A DNA stretch of 38,198 nucleotides, taken from assembly GCA_028708805.1 (NCBI GenBank), contig JAQVYC010000010.1, positions 1 through 38,198 of the forward strand, in the 5' to 3' direction. Positions within the stretch are counted from its first letter, which is position 1; every line of letters starts with the position of its first letter. The translations under genes were made by a program, and so were the position numbers. Below the pieces are notes generated by a model. That model saw nothing but the letters and a program-made list of their open reading frames with translations, had not been told where the DNA came from and ran no database searches. Origin of the DNA: Clostridia bacterium (GTDB taxonomy: Bacteria > Bacillota > Clostridia > Christensenellales > UBA1242). Below are positions 1 to 8,900 of this stretch, piece after piece.

Positions 1-1
1 T

Positions 2-226
2 TATAAAACACTAAATAAACATTTTAGAATTATATATGACGAAACAGGAAGTATTGGAAAAAGATATCGTCGTCAAGATGCAATTGGAACACCTTTTTGC
101 TTAACTGTTGATAACGAAACTCTTTCAAATAACACTGTTACAATTCGAAATAGAGATGATATGAAGCAAATAACAATCAAACTTGATGAGATAATTAAGT
201 TTATAAATATTAAACTTGATGAATGA
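2..226 (+). CDS. glyS: Glycyl-tRNA synthetase, C-terminal fragment (5' end outside window)
   Basis: Frame 2 reads ...RIIYDETGSIGKRYRRQDAIGTPFCLTVDNETLSNNTVTIRNRDDMKQ...DE*, the typical anticodon-binding C-terminus of single-chain GlyRS. Confidence 0.9.
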   Translation, partial: YKTLNKHFRIIYDETGSIGKRYRRQDAIGTPFCLTVDNETLSNNTVTIRNRDDMKQITIKLDEIIKFINIKLDE

Positions 227-240
227 AAAAATATAAAATA

Positions 241-272
241 AAAGACTCAGCTTGAAAACTGAGTCTTTTTTC
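241..272 (+). terminator. Intrinsic terminator after glyS
   Basis: AAGACTCAG-cttgaaaa-CTGAGTCTT followed by a T-run. Confidence 0.9.
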
Positions 273-323
273 AAAAAACAAAATTTATAAAGTCAAAAAT
301 TTTATAATTTCTGAAATTTTAAT

Positions 324-797
324 TTAATTATAAACTCCTGAAATTTTTAGGCATCTGATTTCTCTGGGGTTATACGCATTTAATAGTTTGTTTTTTACAT
401 TGTTTGTATGAGCTGTTACATAAATATTGCTGTTTTCTATTTTTGTTACTACTAAACTATGATTAAAATATGTGCTTTGTCTTATTTGTATAATATCTCC
501 TAGCTCTATTTCGTCAAGATAGCAAAGCATTGCAAATGGACCTTTTGATTTATTATTTAGAAGAAAAGTCTTTAAAAAATCAACTCCTGTCCAACTAGGG
601 CTTTTATTATTTGAGTTTATGTAATACCAGCCATTGTTTTTATTATAATTCATTATTCCGCTTCCAGCGAAAATACATTGAGAAACAAAGTTTGTGCAAT
701 CTCCGCCTAATCTGTCATAATTATAAAAGTTTGGATTTGTACTATTCCACCAAGTTAAAGCGTAGTCCACAACGCTTACTCTATTATATTGCTTCAT
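324..797 (-). CDS. Putative amidase-domain protein (Amidase_6-like)
   Basis: YDRLGGDCTNFVSQCIFAGSGIMNY...GWYY...SPSWTGV...LGDIIQI...NHSLVVTKI...VTAHTNN pattern. Confidence 0.8.
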   Translation of the reverse strand: MKQYNRVSVVDYALTWWNSTNPNFYNYDRLGGDCTNFVSQCIFAGSGIMNYNKNNGWYYINSNNKSPSWTGVDFLKTFLLNNKSKGPFAMLCYLDEIELGDIIQIRQSTYFNHSLVVTKIENSNIYVTAHTNNVKNKLLNAYNPREIRCLKISGVYN

Positions 798-864
798 ATT
801 AAAATATTATTCTAACAAGAGAATCAATGTTAAAAAATTCTTTTATAAAATAAAACCTTATAAA

Positions 865-890
865 AAAAACTAGAATAATTTCTAGTTTTA
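865..890 (-). terminator. Intrinsic terminator downstream of the Ppx/GppA-like gene
   Basis: Minus strand reads AAAACTAGAAATTATTCTAGTTTTTTTT. Confidence 0.7.
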
Positions 891-922
891 ATTCAGTTAA
901 ATAAATTTATTTCAAAGGCTTT

Positions 923-2437
923 TTAAATAATTTGAAAATCTTTGTTGAAAACCTTTTTAAATGCTGGGGAAACTTTTTCTGCTTCTGCCATTTCATAGCT
1001 GGCATCTGTGTTGGTTTTTACTTTTATTATTACAATTTCGCCTAAAATATCGCAGTTGACATCGCTTATTTTTTGTTGCTTGTTGCAGTCTAAACTTTCA
1101 GAAAGTTTTATTAAAACACCTATTTTCCTTGCAGCCATCAAATCATCTTCATCAACTATATTTTTATACTTTATCCATTCAGAAAGTTGAAAATTTTCTA
1201 AATTCTGAAACTGGCAAGCAAATGCCGCAGTGATAATATCTCTGTGAGAAGCCCCGTATATTTTGGAATTTAAAATTATATCTTTGCTATATTTTGAATG
1301 ATTTTCAAAAGAAACTCGCTTCCCGCAATCGTACATTGCCGATGCTATTCGCAGGGCTTTAAAGTGCTTTCTTGTAAGCTTATGAATTATGCTTGTTTGT
1401 TTAAATAAATTTCTGGTGAAATTGTAAACCCATTCAGCATTAGAATCTTCAATGTTATAATAAAATCTTATATTTTCAAGGCTTGTTTCTAAAACATCGG
1501 CGGTATTGGATTCAACCGTTGTTTCTTTTAAAATTTTGGAAGCAATGACTGCATCACTGATTTTCTTAGTTGTTATATGCAAATTTTCATTAGAGTATAA
1601 TTCAAAGAATGCTTCCATTATAACAAAGCTACTTATGATGTTATCTAGACGCTCATTTGAAATATTTGCAGCAAGTCGCTTTGTTCTATCAAAACCATTT
1701 TCTTTTAAAATATTAAAGGCTTTGTCAAAGTCTTTCTTATTTATACAAAAATTATTGTCTTGGTCTAATGGATAACGAGTTATTTTTCGAACTAATCTAC
1801 TGAGAGCTAAAAAATACTGCCCTGCCCCTATAACGCCTATTTCCTCAGAGTTAAATTCTAAATTAATCTTTTCAAATTGTTCTTTTATAATTGCCTTCAT
1901 TTCTTTAATAATATTTTCCGTGTCGGTTCTGTCTTTAAATTTAAATGCCAAAGAATTGGCCCCAAACTCTAATATATGTGTTGAAATTATGTTTCTTTTA
2001 GCAAAATTTACAACCAAAGTGTTATTTGGATTTATATATAAAATTACAGCCTTATTAGGTTCAACTGAGTTTAAAATTGCATTATATACATATTTGATTT
2101 CATCATCATCGCTTAAAATATTAAAATTAAAACCAGTTGATGTTACAATTTCCTCAAACAGACCACGGGCATTTTTCACATTTAAAAAAATAGGCGAAGC
2201 CGCGCAATAAATCCTTGTTATATTATTAAATTCGCACAACTGTTTAAACATATTAAGATGCTTAATACATTCGTTTAATTTTGCTATGTTTATTGATTGA
2301 TTTTCATATATATCTTCGTCAAACCTTATTGTTTCTGATATTTTGTTTGATTTTATTAAATATGCTCCGCCTATTAAGCTAATTGTTGTCATTTTTACTG
2401 ATGCTGGACACATTTCTATTAATGCTGCCTTTTCCAA
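923..2437 (-). CDS. Ppx/GppA phosphatase-family protein with C-terminal HD-like region
   Basis: 504 aa; N-terminal ASKHA-like segments (IYCAASPIFLNVKNA, LEFGANSLAF) and HD-like SAMYDCGKRVSFENHSKYSKDII. Rather divergent. Confidence 0.65.
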   Translation of the reverse strand: MEKAALIEMCPASVKMTTISLIGGAYLIKSNKISETIRFDEDIYENQSINIAKLNECIKHLNMFKQLCEFNNITRIYCAASPIFLNVKNARGLFEEIVTSTGFNFNILSDDDEIKYVYNAILNSVEPNKAVILYINPNNTLVVNFAKRNIISTHILEFGANSLAFKFKDRTDTENIIKEMKAIIKEQFEKINLEFNSEEIGVIGAGQYFLALSRLVRKITRYPLDQDNNFCINKKDFDKAFNILKENGFDRTKRLAANISNERLDNIISSFVIMEAFFELYSNENLHITTKKISDAVIASKILKETTVESNTADVLETSLENIRFYYNIEDSNAEWVYNFTRNLFKQTSIIHKLTRKHFKALRIASAMYDCGKRVSFENHSKYSKDIILNSKIYGASHRDIITAAFACQFQNLENFQLSEWIKYKNIVDEDDLMAARKIGVLIKLSESLDCNKQQKISDVNCDILGEIVIIKVKTNTDASYEMAEAEKVSPAFKKVFNKDFQII

Positions 2438-2450
2438 AGTATGCTCCTTT

Positions 2451-2669
2451 TTATTCTATTGTTATTGCTTGTGTTGGACATATCACAACACAACTGCCAC
2501 ATTTTATACATTTATTTTTATCTATTTGCGGTTTGCCGTCTTCTTCAAAACTAATTGCATTAACTGGACAAGTACTCACACAAGCACCGCATGCAATACA
2601 CTTGCTTTTGTCTATCATTAATTTATCCCCTATTTTATTCTTATGATTTACATCATAACATAAATTCAA
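2451..2669 (-). CDS. 2x[4Fe-4S] ferredoxin
   Basis: Two CxxCxxCxxxCP motifs: CIACGACVSTCP and CIKCGSCVVICP. The start is probably internal (MIDKSKCIACG). Confidence 0.93.
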   Translation of the reverse strand: MNLCYDVNHKNKIGDKLMIDKSKCIACGACVSTCPVNAISFEEDGKPQIDKNKCIKCGSCVVICPTQAITIE

Positions 2670-2682
2670 TATTTTGTAAACA

Positions 2683-2712
2683 AAAAAATATTTGTTTAAT
2701 CTTAAACAAATA
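2683..2712 (-). terminator. Intrinsic terminator downstream of TauE/SafE half-genes
   Basis: Minus strand TATTTGTTTAA-GA-TTAAACAAATA followed by TTTTTTTG. Confidence 0.65.
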
Positions 2713-2739
2713 ATTGAATAAGTTTATATTTCTTTGATA

Positions 2740-3108
2740 TTATTTATCTTTTTGAAAAAGTTTGTAAAACTCGTAAAAAGACAACAAAATTAAAAATCCA
2801 GCATAAATGTAATGCAAAATTTCAGATTCGATTACACTAATTAGCAAAGCACCTAAAATGCAAAAAGCAACGCCAAAAACATCTAAAATAATAACACTTT
2901 TTATATCTACCATCTTATTTTTTGTGTGCATGATTAAAACAAAAACCGCCATAACTAAAAAAGCTATTAAATTATATCCTTGTGCTAGCTTTTGATTAAC
3001 AGCTAAAAATATTGTCAATAATGGAATTAAAAGCGTTCCACCACCCATTCCCATACCGCCAAAAACTCCACCTATTAGACCAAAAAGTATTAATAAAAAA
3101 ATTTCCAT
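2740..3108 (-). CDS. TauE/SafE-family half-transporter (second half)
   Basis: Hydrophobic, ~123 aa with GLIGGVFGGMGMGGGTLLIPLL motif. AAGGAG precedes ATG at 3108, so the longer ORF start in the track is probably wrong. Confidence 0.8.
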   Translation of the reverse strand: MEIFLLILFGLIGGVFGGMGMGGGTLLIPLLTIFLAVNQKLAQGYNLIAFLVMAVFVLIMHTKNKMVDIKSVIILDVFGVAFCILGALLISVIESEILHYIYAGFLILLSFYEFYKLFQKDK

Positions 3109-3199
3109 TTTTCTCCTTGAATTCATCGTTGTTAATATTGTAAACCGCACAAATTTATTGTTAATTTATAAAACTGAAAAATTTCATAATATTGATATT

Positions 3200-3592
3200 T
3201 TAAACAATTACCATATAGATACCCGAACCAAGCATAAGGCAAGCAAAAATAATTCTCACAGCTTTTCCACTTAATTTTTTTAATAATAAACCGCCTACAA
3301 TTCCCCCAAAAGTTACACTTCCCGCCAATATGGCAACTGTAAGCCAATCAAACTCAATCGAAACCGTATAAACAAAAGCACTCACAAGAGAGAGTGGAAA
3401 AATGACAGCTATTGCGGTTGCGTGTGCCTTTTTGTTTTCCAGTTTTTTAACTTTCTCTAAAATAGGAACTGCTATCATTCCACCACCGCCACCTAAAAAA
3501 CCGTTTATAAATCCTATCAAACTACCAAAAATTGCATCTATATACCACTTTGTAAAAACTTTTTTCTTTTTCATAAAATTATTATTATGCAA
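3200..3592 (-). CDS. TauE/SafE-family half-transporter (first half)
   Basis: 130 aa with GSLIGFINGFLGGGGGMIAVPIL motif. Confidence 0.8.
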   Translation of the reverse strand: MHNNNFMKKKKVFTKWYIDAIFGSLIGFINGFLGGGGGMIAVPILEKVKKLENKKAHATAIAVIFPLSLVSAFVYTVSIEFDWLTVAILAGSVTFGGIVGGLLLKKLSGKAVRIIFACLMLGSGIYMVIV

Positions 3593-3672
3593 TTTTGAAT
3601 TTTTATTTGATTTTAGGCAAATTTTATTATATACTAATTTAGTTTTAAACTATATTAACAGAGGTTGAAAAG

Positions 3673-6600
3673 ATGAAAAAATTGAAAAACATAGGTTATA
3701 TTTTTTGTTTAGTGATTATTGCTCTTGTATTTAATGTTTACAATGCAAATTTAAATAACTATGTCCATGCATATAATAACTTAAATTTTGAGGTAGTTAA
3801 TTTAACTAATAAGGATTTTAATAACTCTCCTAATTCAGTGAATCTTGATTCGTATCCATACGGTTGGAGTAAATTAAAAAAATCTAGCTCGGCAACTAGC
3901 GGAATTATTAATGTAAGTGAAAATGCAAATAAATTTTCTGCTAATTGTTCAAAATATCAGTTGGAAGAAAATCAAAATCCAAAAACTATGAGTCCTACTT
4001 ATGATAGTCGTGTTTTAATGATAAATTCAAAAAATTCAGAAGGTATTGTAAATTCAACAATTCAAGGATACTCATCTAATACGATAAGTTTGGAAAAATA
4101 TTCTTTTTATGAAATCAGTGTGTTGGTTTGCACAATGGATAACGCTTATGCAAGCATTTATTTAAATGGGTTTGATAATTATGCTACTAAGCAAGCAGTT
4201 ACAGTAAATGATAATTTTAAAAACATTCGCACAGAGAATAACAGATGGGAGACCTACTCTTTTTATATTCAAACAAACTTTGAAAGCATTTCATCAAAAA
4301 TTAATCTTTATCTTGGACAATCAAGTAGCAAAGCCTCAACTGGGGTTGTGTTTTTTGATAATATTTCAATTTTGAAACTAACCGAAAGTAAATTCGCTTC
4401 CGAAGTAAGCTCGACCACTATTAAACCAGAAGTAAATAATATAATAAATATGAATATAAATTATGTTTTAGAATATGCTTCAGAAGATTATAACTTTAAT
4501 TTCGAAACAGGAACTACGGCGGATAGCTGGATAAAAAAAGGAGCATTTGATTCCACAAATACAATTGCTAATGTCTTAAACATTTCTACTCCTGAAATAA
4601 TGCAGGGTTTAAATTTGAATTATCTTGGAACAGATACAACACTAAATAATAAATATGGACTAGTTTTATCTACAACAGAAGGTTGTGTTGGATTTGCATC
4701 AAAAGATATCGCAATCAATCAGTTTGGGCTTTATAAAATTTCAGTAAATGTTAAATGTGATAATATTAATGGTAATGTTTATGTAAAGCTCGTAGAGAAT
4801 GATGATATTCTTTTAATGTATCCTGAGTATGCTGATGACGAGTTTTATAATCCAACAACAAACTCCTTGAAACTTTCTTCTAATCTTGGAGATGATTTAG
4901 TAAATAACTATTCAACATTGAGTTTCTATGTTTCAGGGCACTCTCTTTATGATTCTTCGGTTAAATTGGAGCTTTGGCTAGGTGCTGATGATGACCTATC
5001 TAGTGGCACAGTCGTTTTCGATAATATCACAGTTGAAAAATTGAATTACAATGAGTTTAAATCAGTTTCAGCTGGAAATACTAATAAGGTTATAAAACTT
5101 ACAACTATCACCTCTACCCCTTCAATTGAAAATGGCTTTTTTAACAGCGGTATAAATCAAGATATAAATACTTCATTTCCTATTCAAGCTGAACAATGGA
5201 CACAATCTGTTAAAGAAAGTTCAACTTCGAATGTTTGGGGAATTGTAAACACTAACGAAGATAAATGGAATAATAACGGTTTCGTCTTAGCAAACCCTAA
5301 AAATCCAACTATTAAAATTGGTGGAACTACTATTACAACACCAATAACCGATACAAATAATATTTTAATGATATATAACAATATTCAATCATATCAAACA
5401 ATTACAAGCCCAGAATTTAATACTGATAGCAACTCTTATTATTCTTTTGCCTTTGATTTTATGGCAATGAATTTTATTTCGAGTGGAAATTCTATTTTAA
5501 ATATTTATTTACAAGATAATGATGGCAAAATTCTTTATGAAGATTTTGATGTTTATTCTAGTGCGTGGGAAAATTATTCTATAACTATAAAAACAGAACA
5601 TTCTTCTAAAAAATTAAAGCTAATTTTGGAAGTTGGTAGTGAATCAGAACCCGCTTTTGGAATTGTTTATTTAGACAATGTTACTCTAACGAAACAAACT
5701 TTAAATGAAGAAGATTATACTGAAATAATTCAAAATAAAAATAATAATGTTTTAGACTTGTCTAATCTTGGCTTATATGTAAAGGGCAATGAGAAAAACG
5801 AATTCGGAATTTATGATGCCCTACTATTCAATGCCGAACTTGATATAGAAACCCAAGATACTCTTGCTATGGGCGGAGTTATAGATGAAGAAAACAATTT
5901 TAATATTAATTTCCCCGAAACAAATACAAACATTGTTAAAAATATGCTTGCTATATCAAATTTAGGGGTTGTTACTTATTCGTTAACTTCTAAGTCTGAT
6001 TTAAAATTAACTGCAAATTCTTATTATAAATTTAGTGTTTACATTAAAACAGAATTTACAGAAGAAGTTACAGAAGAAGCTGATGATGACGAAGATAAAA
6101 AACATAATTTTGGTGCCGAATTTACTCTTAACGGACTCAAAGATGCATCTATGACAAGTATTAAATCAAACGGTTTCAATGAATATGTAATGTATGTTTT
6201 GGCAAGCAAAGAAACAACAGTTCAAGTTAAATTTGCTTTTACTAGCGATTGCTATGCTACAACAGGAAATGCCTTTTTTGACAACTTTAAATTTGAAGAA
6301 ATTGATAAAGAACAATATGATAATGCAGTTGCTTCTGATACTGAGTTGATTTTAGCTGGCACTGATACAAGTGAAGATAATGAAGAACCAAAACCAGTTG
6401 AAGAAAACACTGGATTTGGTGCTGAAATTTGGATAGGAATTTCTACAATTATTATGACTGCTGCCATTATTCTTGCCGTTATACTTTCCTACCTTAGAAA
6501 ATTAGATTTGAAAAAATATAAAGCTAAGAAAAAAATTGTTACAACTTATAATAGAGCAACAACGGTTTCACGAGATGTTGTTATAAAAGAAGCTCAGAAC

Positions 6601-7026
6601 CGAAGAGATGCTGAAATTAAATTATTAAATGGTGATATCAAAGACCTTGAAAGTTATATCGAAAATCTTGAAGTGGATAACAAAGAAAGAATTGCAAAGC
6701 AACGAACTGAAAAGAAAATCACTAAAAAGTCTGAACGCGAATTTAAAATTTATGCTAATGCTCGTGGGAAAGCCTTAAAAGACATTGATAAAATTAAAGA
6801 AAAAATTAATAATATAAATTCACCAGAGTGGTTATTGCAACAAGAAAAATTAATAACGGCTGAGAAAGCAAAAGCCAAAAAAACAAATAATTTGAAAGAT
6901 ACTATTTTAAAGGACAAAAAAGATATTACTAAAAATGAAACTTTAAAAGAAAAAGAAGTTACTTTGGAATCTGAAACAAAAACAAATAAAGAAACAGAAA
7001 CAGAAACCAAAAACCAAAAACAATGA
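3673..7026 (+). CDS. Large secreted, membrane-anchored multidomain protein with four beta-sandwich/CBM-like repeats, a TM helix and a charged cytoplasmic tail
   Basis: Signal peptide MKKLKNIGYIFCLVIIALVFNVYNA. Four motifs: GVVFFDNISILKL, GTVVFDNITVEKL, GIVYLDNVTLTKQ, GNAFFDNFKFEEI. TM ISTIIMTAAIILAVILSYL followed by KKYKAKKK and a ~170-aa Lys/Glu-rich tail. RBS GAGGTTG. Confidence 0.8.
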   Translation: MKKLKNIGYIFCLVIIALVFNVYNANLNNYVHAYNNLNFEVVNLTNKDFNNSPNSVNLDSYPYGWSKLKKSSSATSGIINVSENANKFSANCSKYQLEENQNPKTMSPTYDSRVLMINSKNSEGIVNSTIQGYSSNTISLEKYSFYEISVLVCTMDNAYASIYLNGFDNYATKQAVTVNDNFKNIRTENNRWETYSFYIQTNFESISSKINLYLGQSSSKASTGVVFFDNISILKLTESKFASEVSSTTIKPEVNNIINMNINYVLEYASEDYNFNFETGTTADSWIKKGAFDSTNTIANVLNISTPEIMQGLNLNYLGTDTTLNNKYGLVLSTTEGCVGFASKDIAINQFGLYKISVNVKCDNINGNVYVKLVENDDILLMYPEYADDEFYNPTTNSLKLSSNLGDDLVNNYSTLSFYVSGHSLYDSSVKLELWLGADDDLSSGTVVFDNITVEKLNYNEFKSVSAGNTNKVIKLTTITSTPSIENGFFNSGINQDINTSFPIQAEQWTQSVKESSTSNVWGIVNTNEDKWNNNGFVLANPKNPTIKIGGTTITTPITDTNNILMIYNNIQSYQTITSPEFNTDSNSYYSFAFDFMAMNFISSGNSILNIYLQDNDGKILYEDFDVYSSAWENYSITIKTEHSSKKLKLILEVGSESEPAFGIVYLDNVTLTKQTLNEEDYTEIIQNKNNNVLDLSNLGLYVKGNEKNEFGIYDALLFNAELDIETQDTLAMGGVIDEENNFNINFPETNTNIVKNMLAISNLGVVTYSLTSKSDLKLTANSYYKFSVYIKTEFTEEVTEEADDDEDKKHNFGAEFTLNGLKDASMTSIKSNGFNEYVMYVLASKETTVQVKFAFTSDCYATTGNAFFDNFKFEEIDKEQYDNAVASDTELILAGTDTSEDNEEPKPVEENTGFGAEIWIGISTIIMTAAIILAVILSYLRKLDLKKYKAKKKIVTTYNRATTVSRDVVIKEAQNRRDAEIKLLNGDIKDLESYIENLEVDNKERIAKQRTEKKITKKSEREFKIYANARGKALKDIDKIKEKINNINSPEWLLQQEKLITAEKAKAKKTNNLKDTILKDKKDITKNETLKEKEVTLESETKTNKETETETKNQKQ

Positions 7027-7088
7027 TAAAAATTAACTTAATAAAAATTTTTTAATAAATTTTAAACAACATTAATGAATACTTGATT

Positions 7089-7130
7089 AAATGTGCATTT
7101 CTTAGATTTACTATGGATGCACATTTTTTT
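7089..7130 (+). terminator. Intrinsic terminator of the large surface-protein gene
   Basis: AAATGTGCAT ... ATGCACATTT followed by a T-run. Confidence 0.85.
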
Positions 7131-7163
7131 ATTTAATGAAAACTAATTAATTCGTAATATGTT

Positions 7164-7865
7164 TCAAGCATCATCATTAATGTTTTTAAGATGTTCTTTT
7201 ATAGTGGCAAGAGCCTTTGTTTCTAGCCTAGATATGTATGACCTTGAAATTCCTAGCTTCACAGCAACTTCTCTTTGCGTTAACGCAGGAATTCCGCCTA
7301 TACCATAACGCATTTTTAAAATGTCTGCTTCTCTTTTACTAAGAGTGCTATCAATCAATTTACATATCTTTTCGGTTACAATGTTATTCTCAACTATACC
7401 GTAAATTTCATCATCTAAGGATGGAATGATTTCTAATAATTCCACTTCGTTTCCGTCTTTATCTTGCCCTAGGTTTTCTTGAAGAGATATCACTTTTTTG
7501 TGTTTTTTGTTAACTCTTATTAGCATCAGAATTTCATTCTCAATACATCTTGCTGCATATGTGGAAAGCTGAGTCCCTTTACCGTATTCGAATGTGTTTA
7601 TTGCTTTAATTAACCCAATTGAGCCTACCGAAAGCAAATCATCTGCTTCACCAGCTCCTGAATATTTTTTAACAATATGTGCTACTAATCTTAAATTATG
7701 ATTGATTAAAATATCTTTCGCCTTTTTATCCCCACTCTTGAATTTACTAAAATACATTTTCTCTTCTTCCAGTGTTAACGGCTTAGGAAATCCTGATGCG
7801 TTATTAATAAATGAAGAGAATAATAATATTCTATTCATAAACAAGATAAAATTTTCAAAAACCAA
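7164..7865 (-). CDS. sigK: RNA polymerase sporulation sigma factor SigK
   Basis: FPKPLTLEEEKMYFSKFKSGDKKAKDILINHNLRLVAHIVKKYSGAGEADDLLSVGSIGLIKAI...GKGTQLSTYAARCIENEILM...TQREVAVKLGISRSYISRLE. TTG start with GGAGGA SD. Confidence 0.93.
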   Translation of the reverse strand: MVFENFILFMNRILLFSSFINNASGFPKPLTLEEEKMYFSKFKSGDKKAKDILINHNLRLVAHIVKKYSGAGEADDLLSVGSIGLIKAINTFEYGKGTQLSTYAARCIENEILMLIRVNKKHKKVISLQENLGQDKDGNEVELLEIIPSLDDEIYGIVENNIVTEKICKLIDSTLSKREADILKMRYGIGGIPALTQREVAVKLGISRSYISRLETKALATIKEHLKNINDDA

Positions 7866-7880
7866 ATCAGTCCTCCAAAC

Positions 7881-7912
7881 ATAAAAAATAGCACACCCTT
7901 TGGTATGCTATT
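7881..7912 (-). terminator. Intrinsic terminator between ftsY and sigK
   Basis: Minus strand AATAGCATACC-AAA-GGGTGTGCTATTTTTTAT. Confidence 0.9.
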
Positions 7913-8009
7913 ATATATGCTTTTTATTGTCGATTTTTGCTTGTACAGTGAAAACTATTGTTAAAAGTTTATCTTAAATTAAAATAATTTAGTCGAAAGT
8001 TTAAAAAAT

Positions 8010-8900
8010 TTAAAATAAATTATCAATAAAATCTTTGGAATCAAACGGTTCTAAATCATCAATTTCTTCACCTAAACCAACAAATACAACAGGCACTTCA
8101 TATTGATTTATAATTGCAATTACTACTCCGCCTTTGGCAGTGCCATCTAGTTTGGTTAAAATAACTCCATCTAATTTCACATATTCATTAAAGGTTTTTA
8201 TTTGTGAAAGTGCGTTCTGCCCTGTTGTTGCATCTAAAACAATAAATGTGTATTTATTTGCTTCGCTATATTCTCGGGAAATAACTCTGTCTATTTTGCT
8301 AAGTTCTTGCATCAAATTGGTTTTAGTGTGTAATCTGCCCGCCGTATCAATAATCAAAACATCTGTGTTTTTTGCTTTTGCACTTGAAATCCCGTCAAAC
8401 ACAACAGCAGCTGCATCGGCCCCTTCTGCCTGTTTAATTATTTTTATTTTATTTTTTATAGCCCATTGCGTAAGTTGTTCGGATGCAGCAGCACGAAATG
8501 TGTCGCCTGCAACAAGATTAACTTCTTTGCCTAAATTCTTAAAATAATGTGCTAATTTTCCTATGCTTGTGGTCTTGCCGACACCGTTGACTCCTACAAT
8601 TGTAATCACAGCAGGATATTTAAATTCAAAGACATCGTTTGACAAGTTCTTTAATAATATGCCTTTCAACAACTCTCTTGCATCGTTAGTTTTTTGGATT
8701 TTGTTCTTACGAATTTTTTCTTTAAGTTGGTCTATTATCAACTGACTTGTATGAATGCCTATATCACTTGTTATTAAAATTTCTTCCAGTTCTTCAAAAA
8801 AATCATTGTTTAGTTCACGCTTAAAAATTGCATCTAACCTTCGCTTTAAAGCATCCCTTGTTTTACTGAGTGCCTTTGCTATTTTTTTAAACAGCGCCAT
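8010..8900 (-). CDS. ftsY: Signal recognition particle receptor FtsY
   Basis: GVNGVGKTTSIGKLAHYF, AGDTFRAAASEQL, DTAGRLHTKTNLMQEL, LTKLDGTAKGG, PVVFVGLGEEIDDLEPF. Confidence 0.98.
   Translation of the reverse strand: MALFKKIAKALSKTRDALKRRLDAIFKRELNNDFFEELEEILITSDIGIHTSQLIIDQLKEKIRKNKIQKTNDARELLKGILLKNLSNDVFEFKYPAVITIVGVNGVGKTTSIGKLAHYFKNLGKEVNLVAGDTFRAAASEQLTQWAIKNKIKIIKQAEGADAAAVVFDGISSAKAKNTDVLIIDTAGRLHTKTNLMQELSKIDRVISREYSEANKYTFIVLDATTGQNALSQIKTFNEYVKLDGVILTKLDGTAKGGVVIAIINQYEVPVVFVGLGEEIDDLEPFDSKDFIDNLF

Noticed and set aside
3132-3347. 71-aa minus-strand ORF between the TauE/SafE halves
   Set aside because: Overlaps the 3200..3592 transporter half in another frame, composition not protein-like, no SD; shadow ORF.
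6061-6100. Acidic repeat EEVTEEADDDEDKK as a possible tandem DNA repeat
   Set aside because: Short low-complexity loop in one domain; no regular DNA repeat unit.
8134-8547. 137-aa plus-strand ORF
   Set aside because: Antisense shadow of ftsY, whose motifs are unambiguous on the minus strand.
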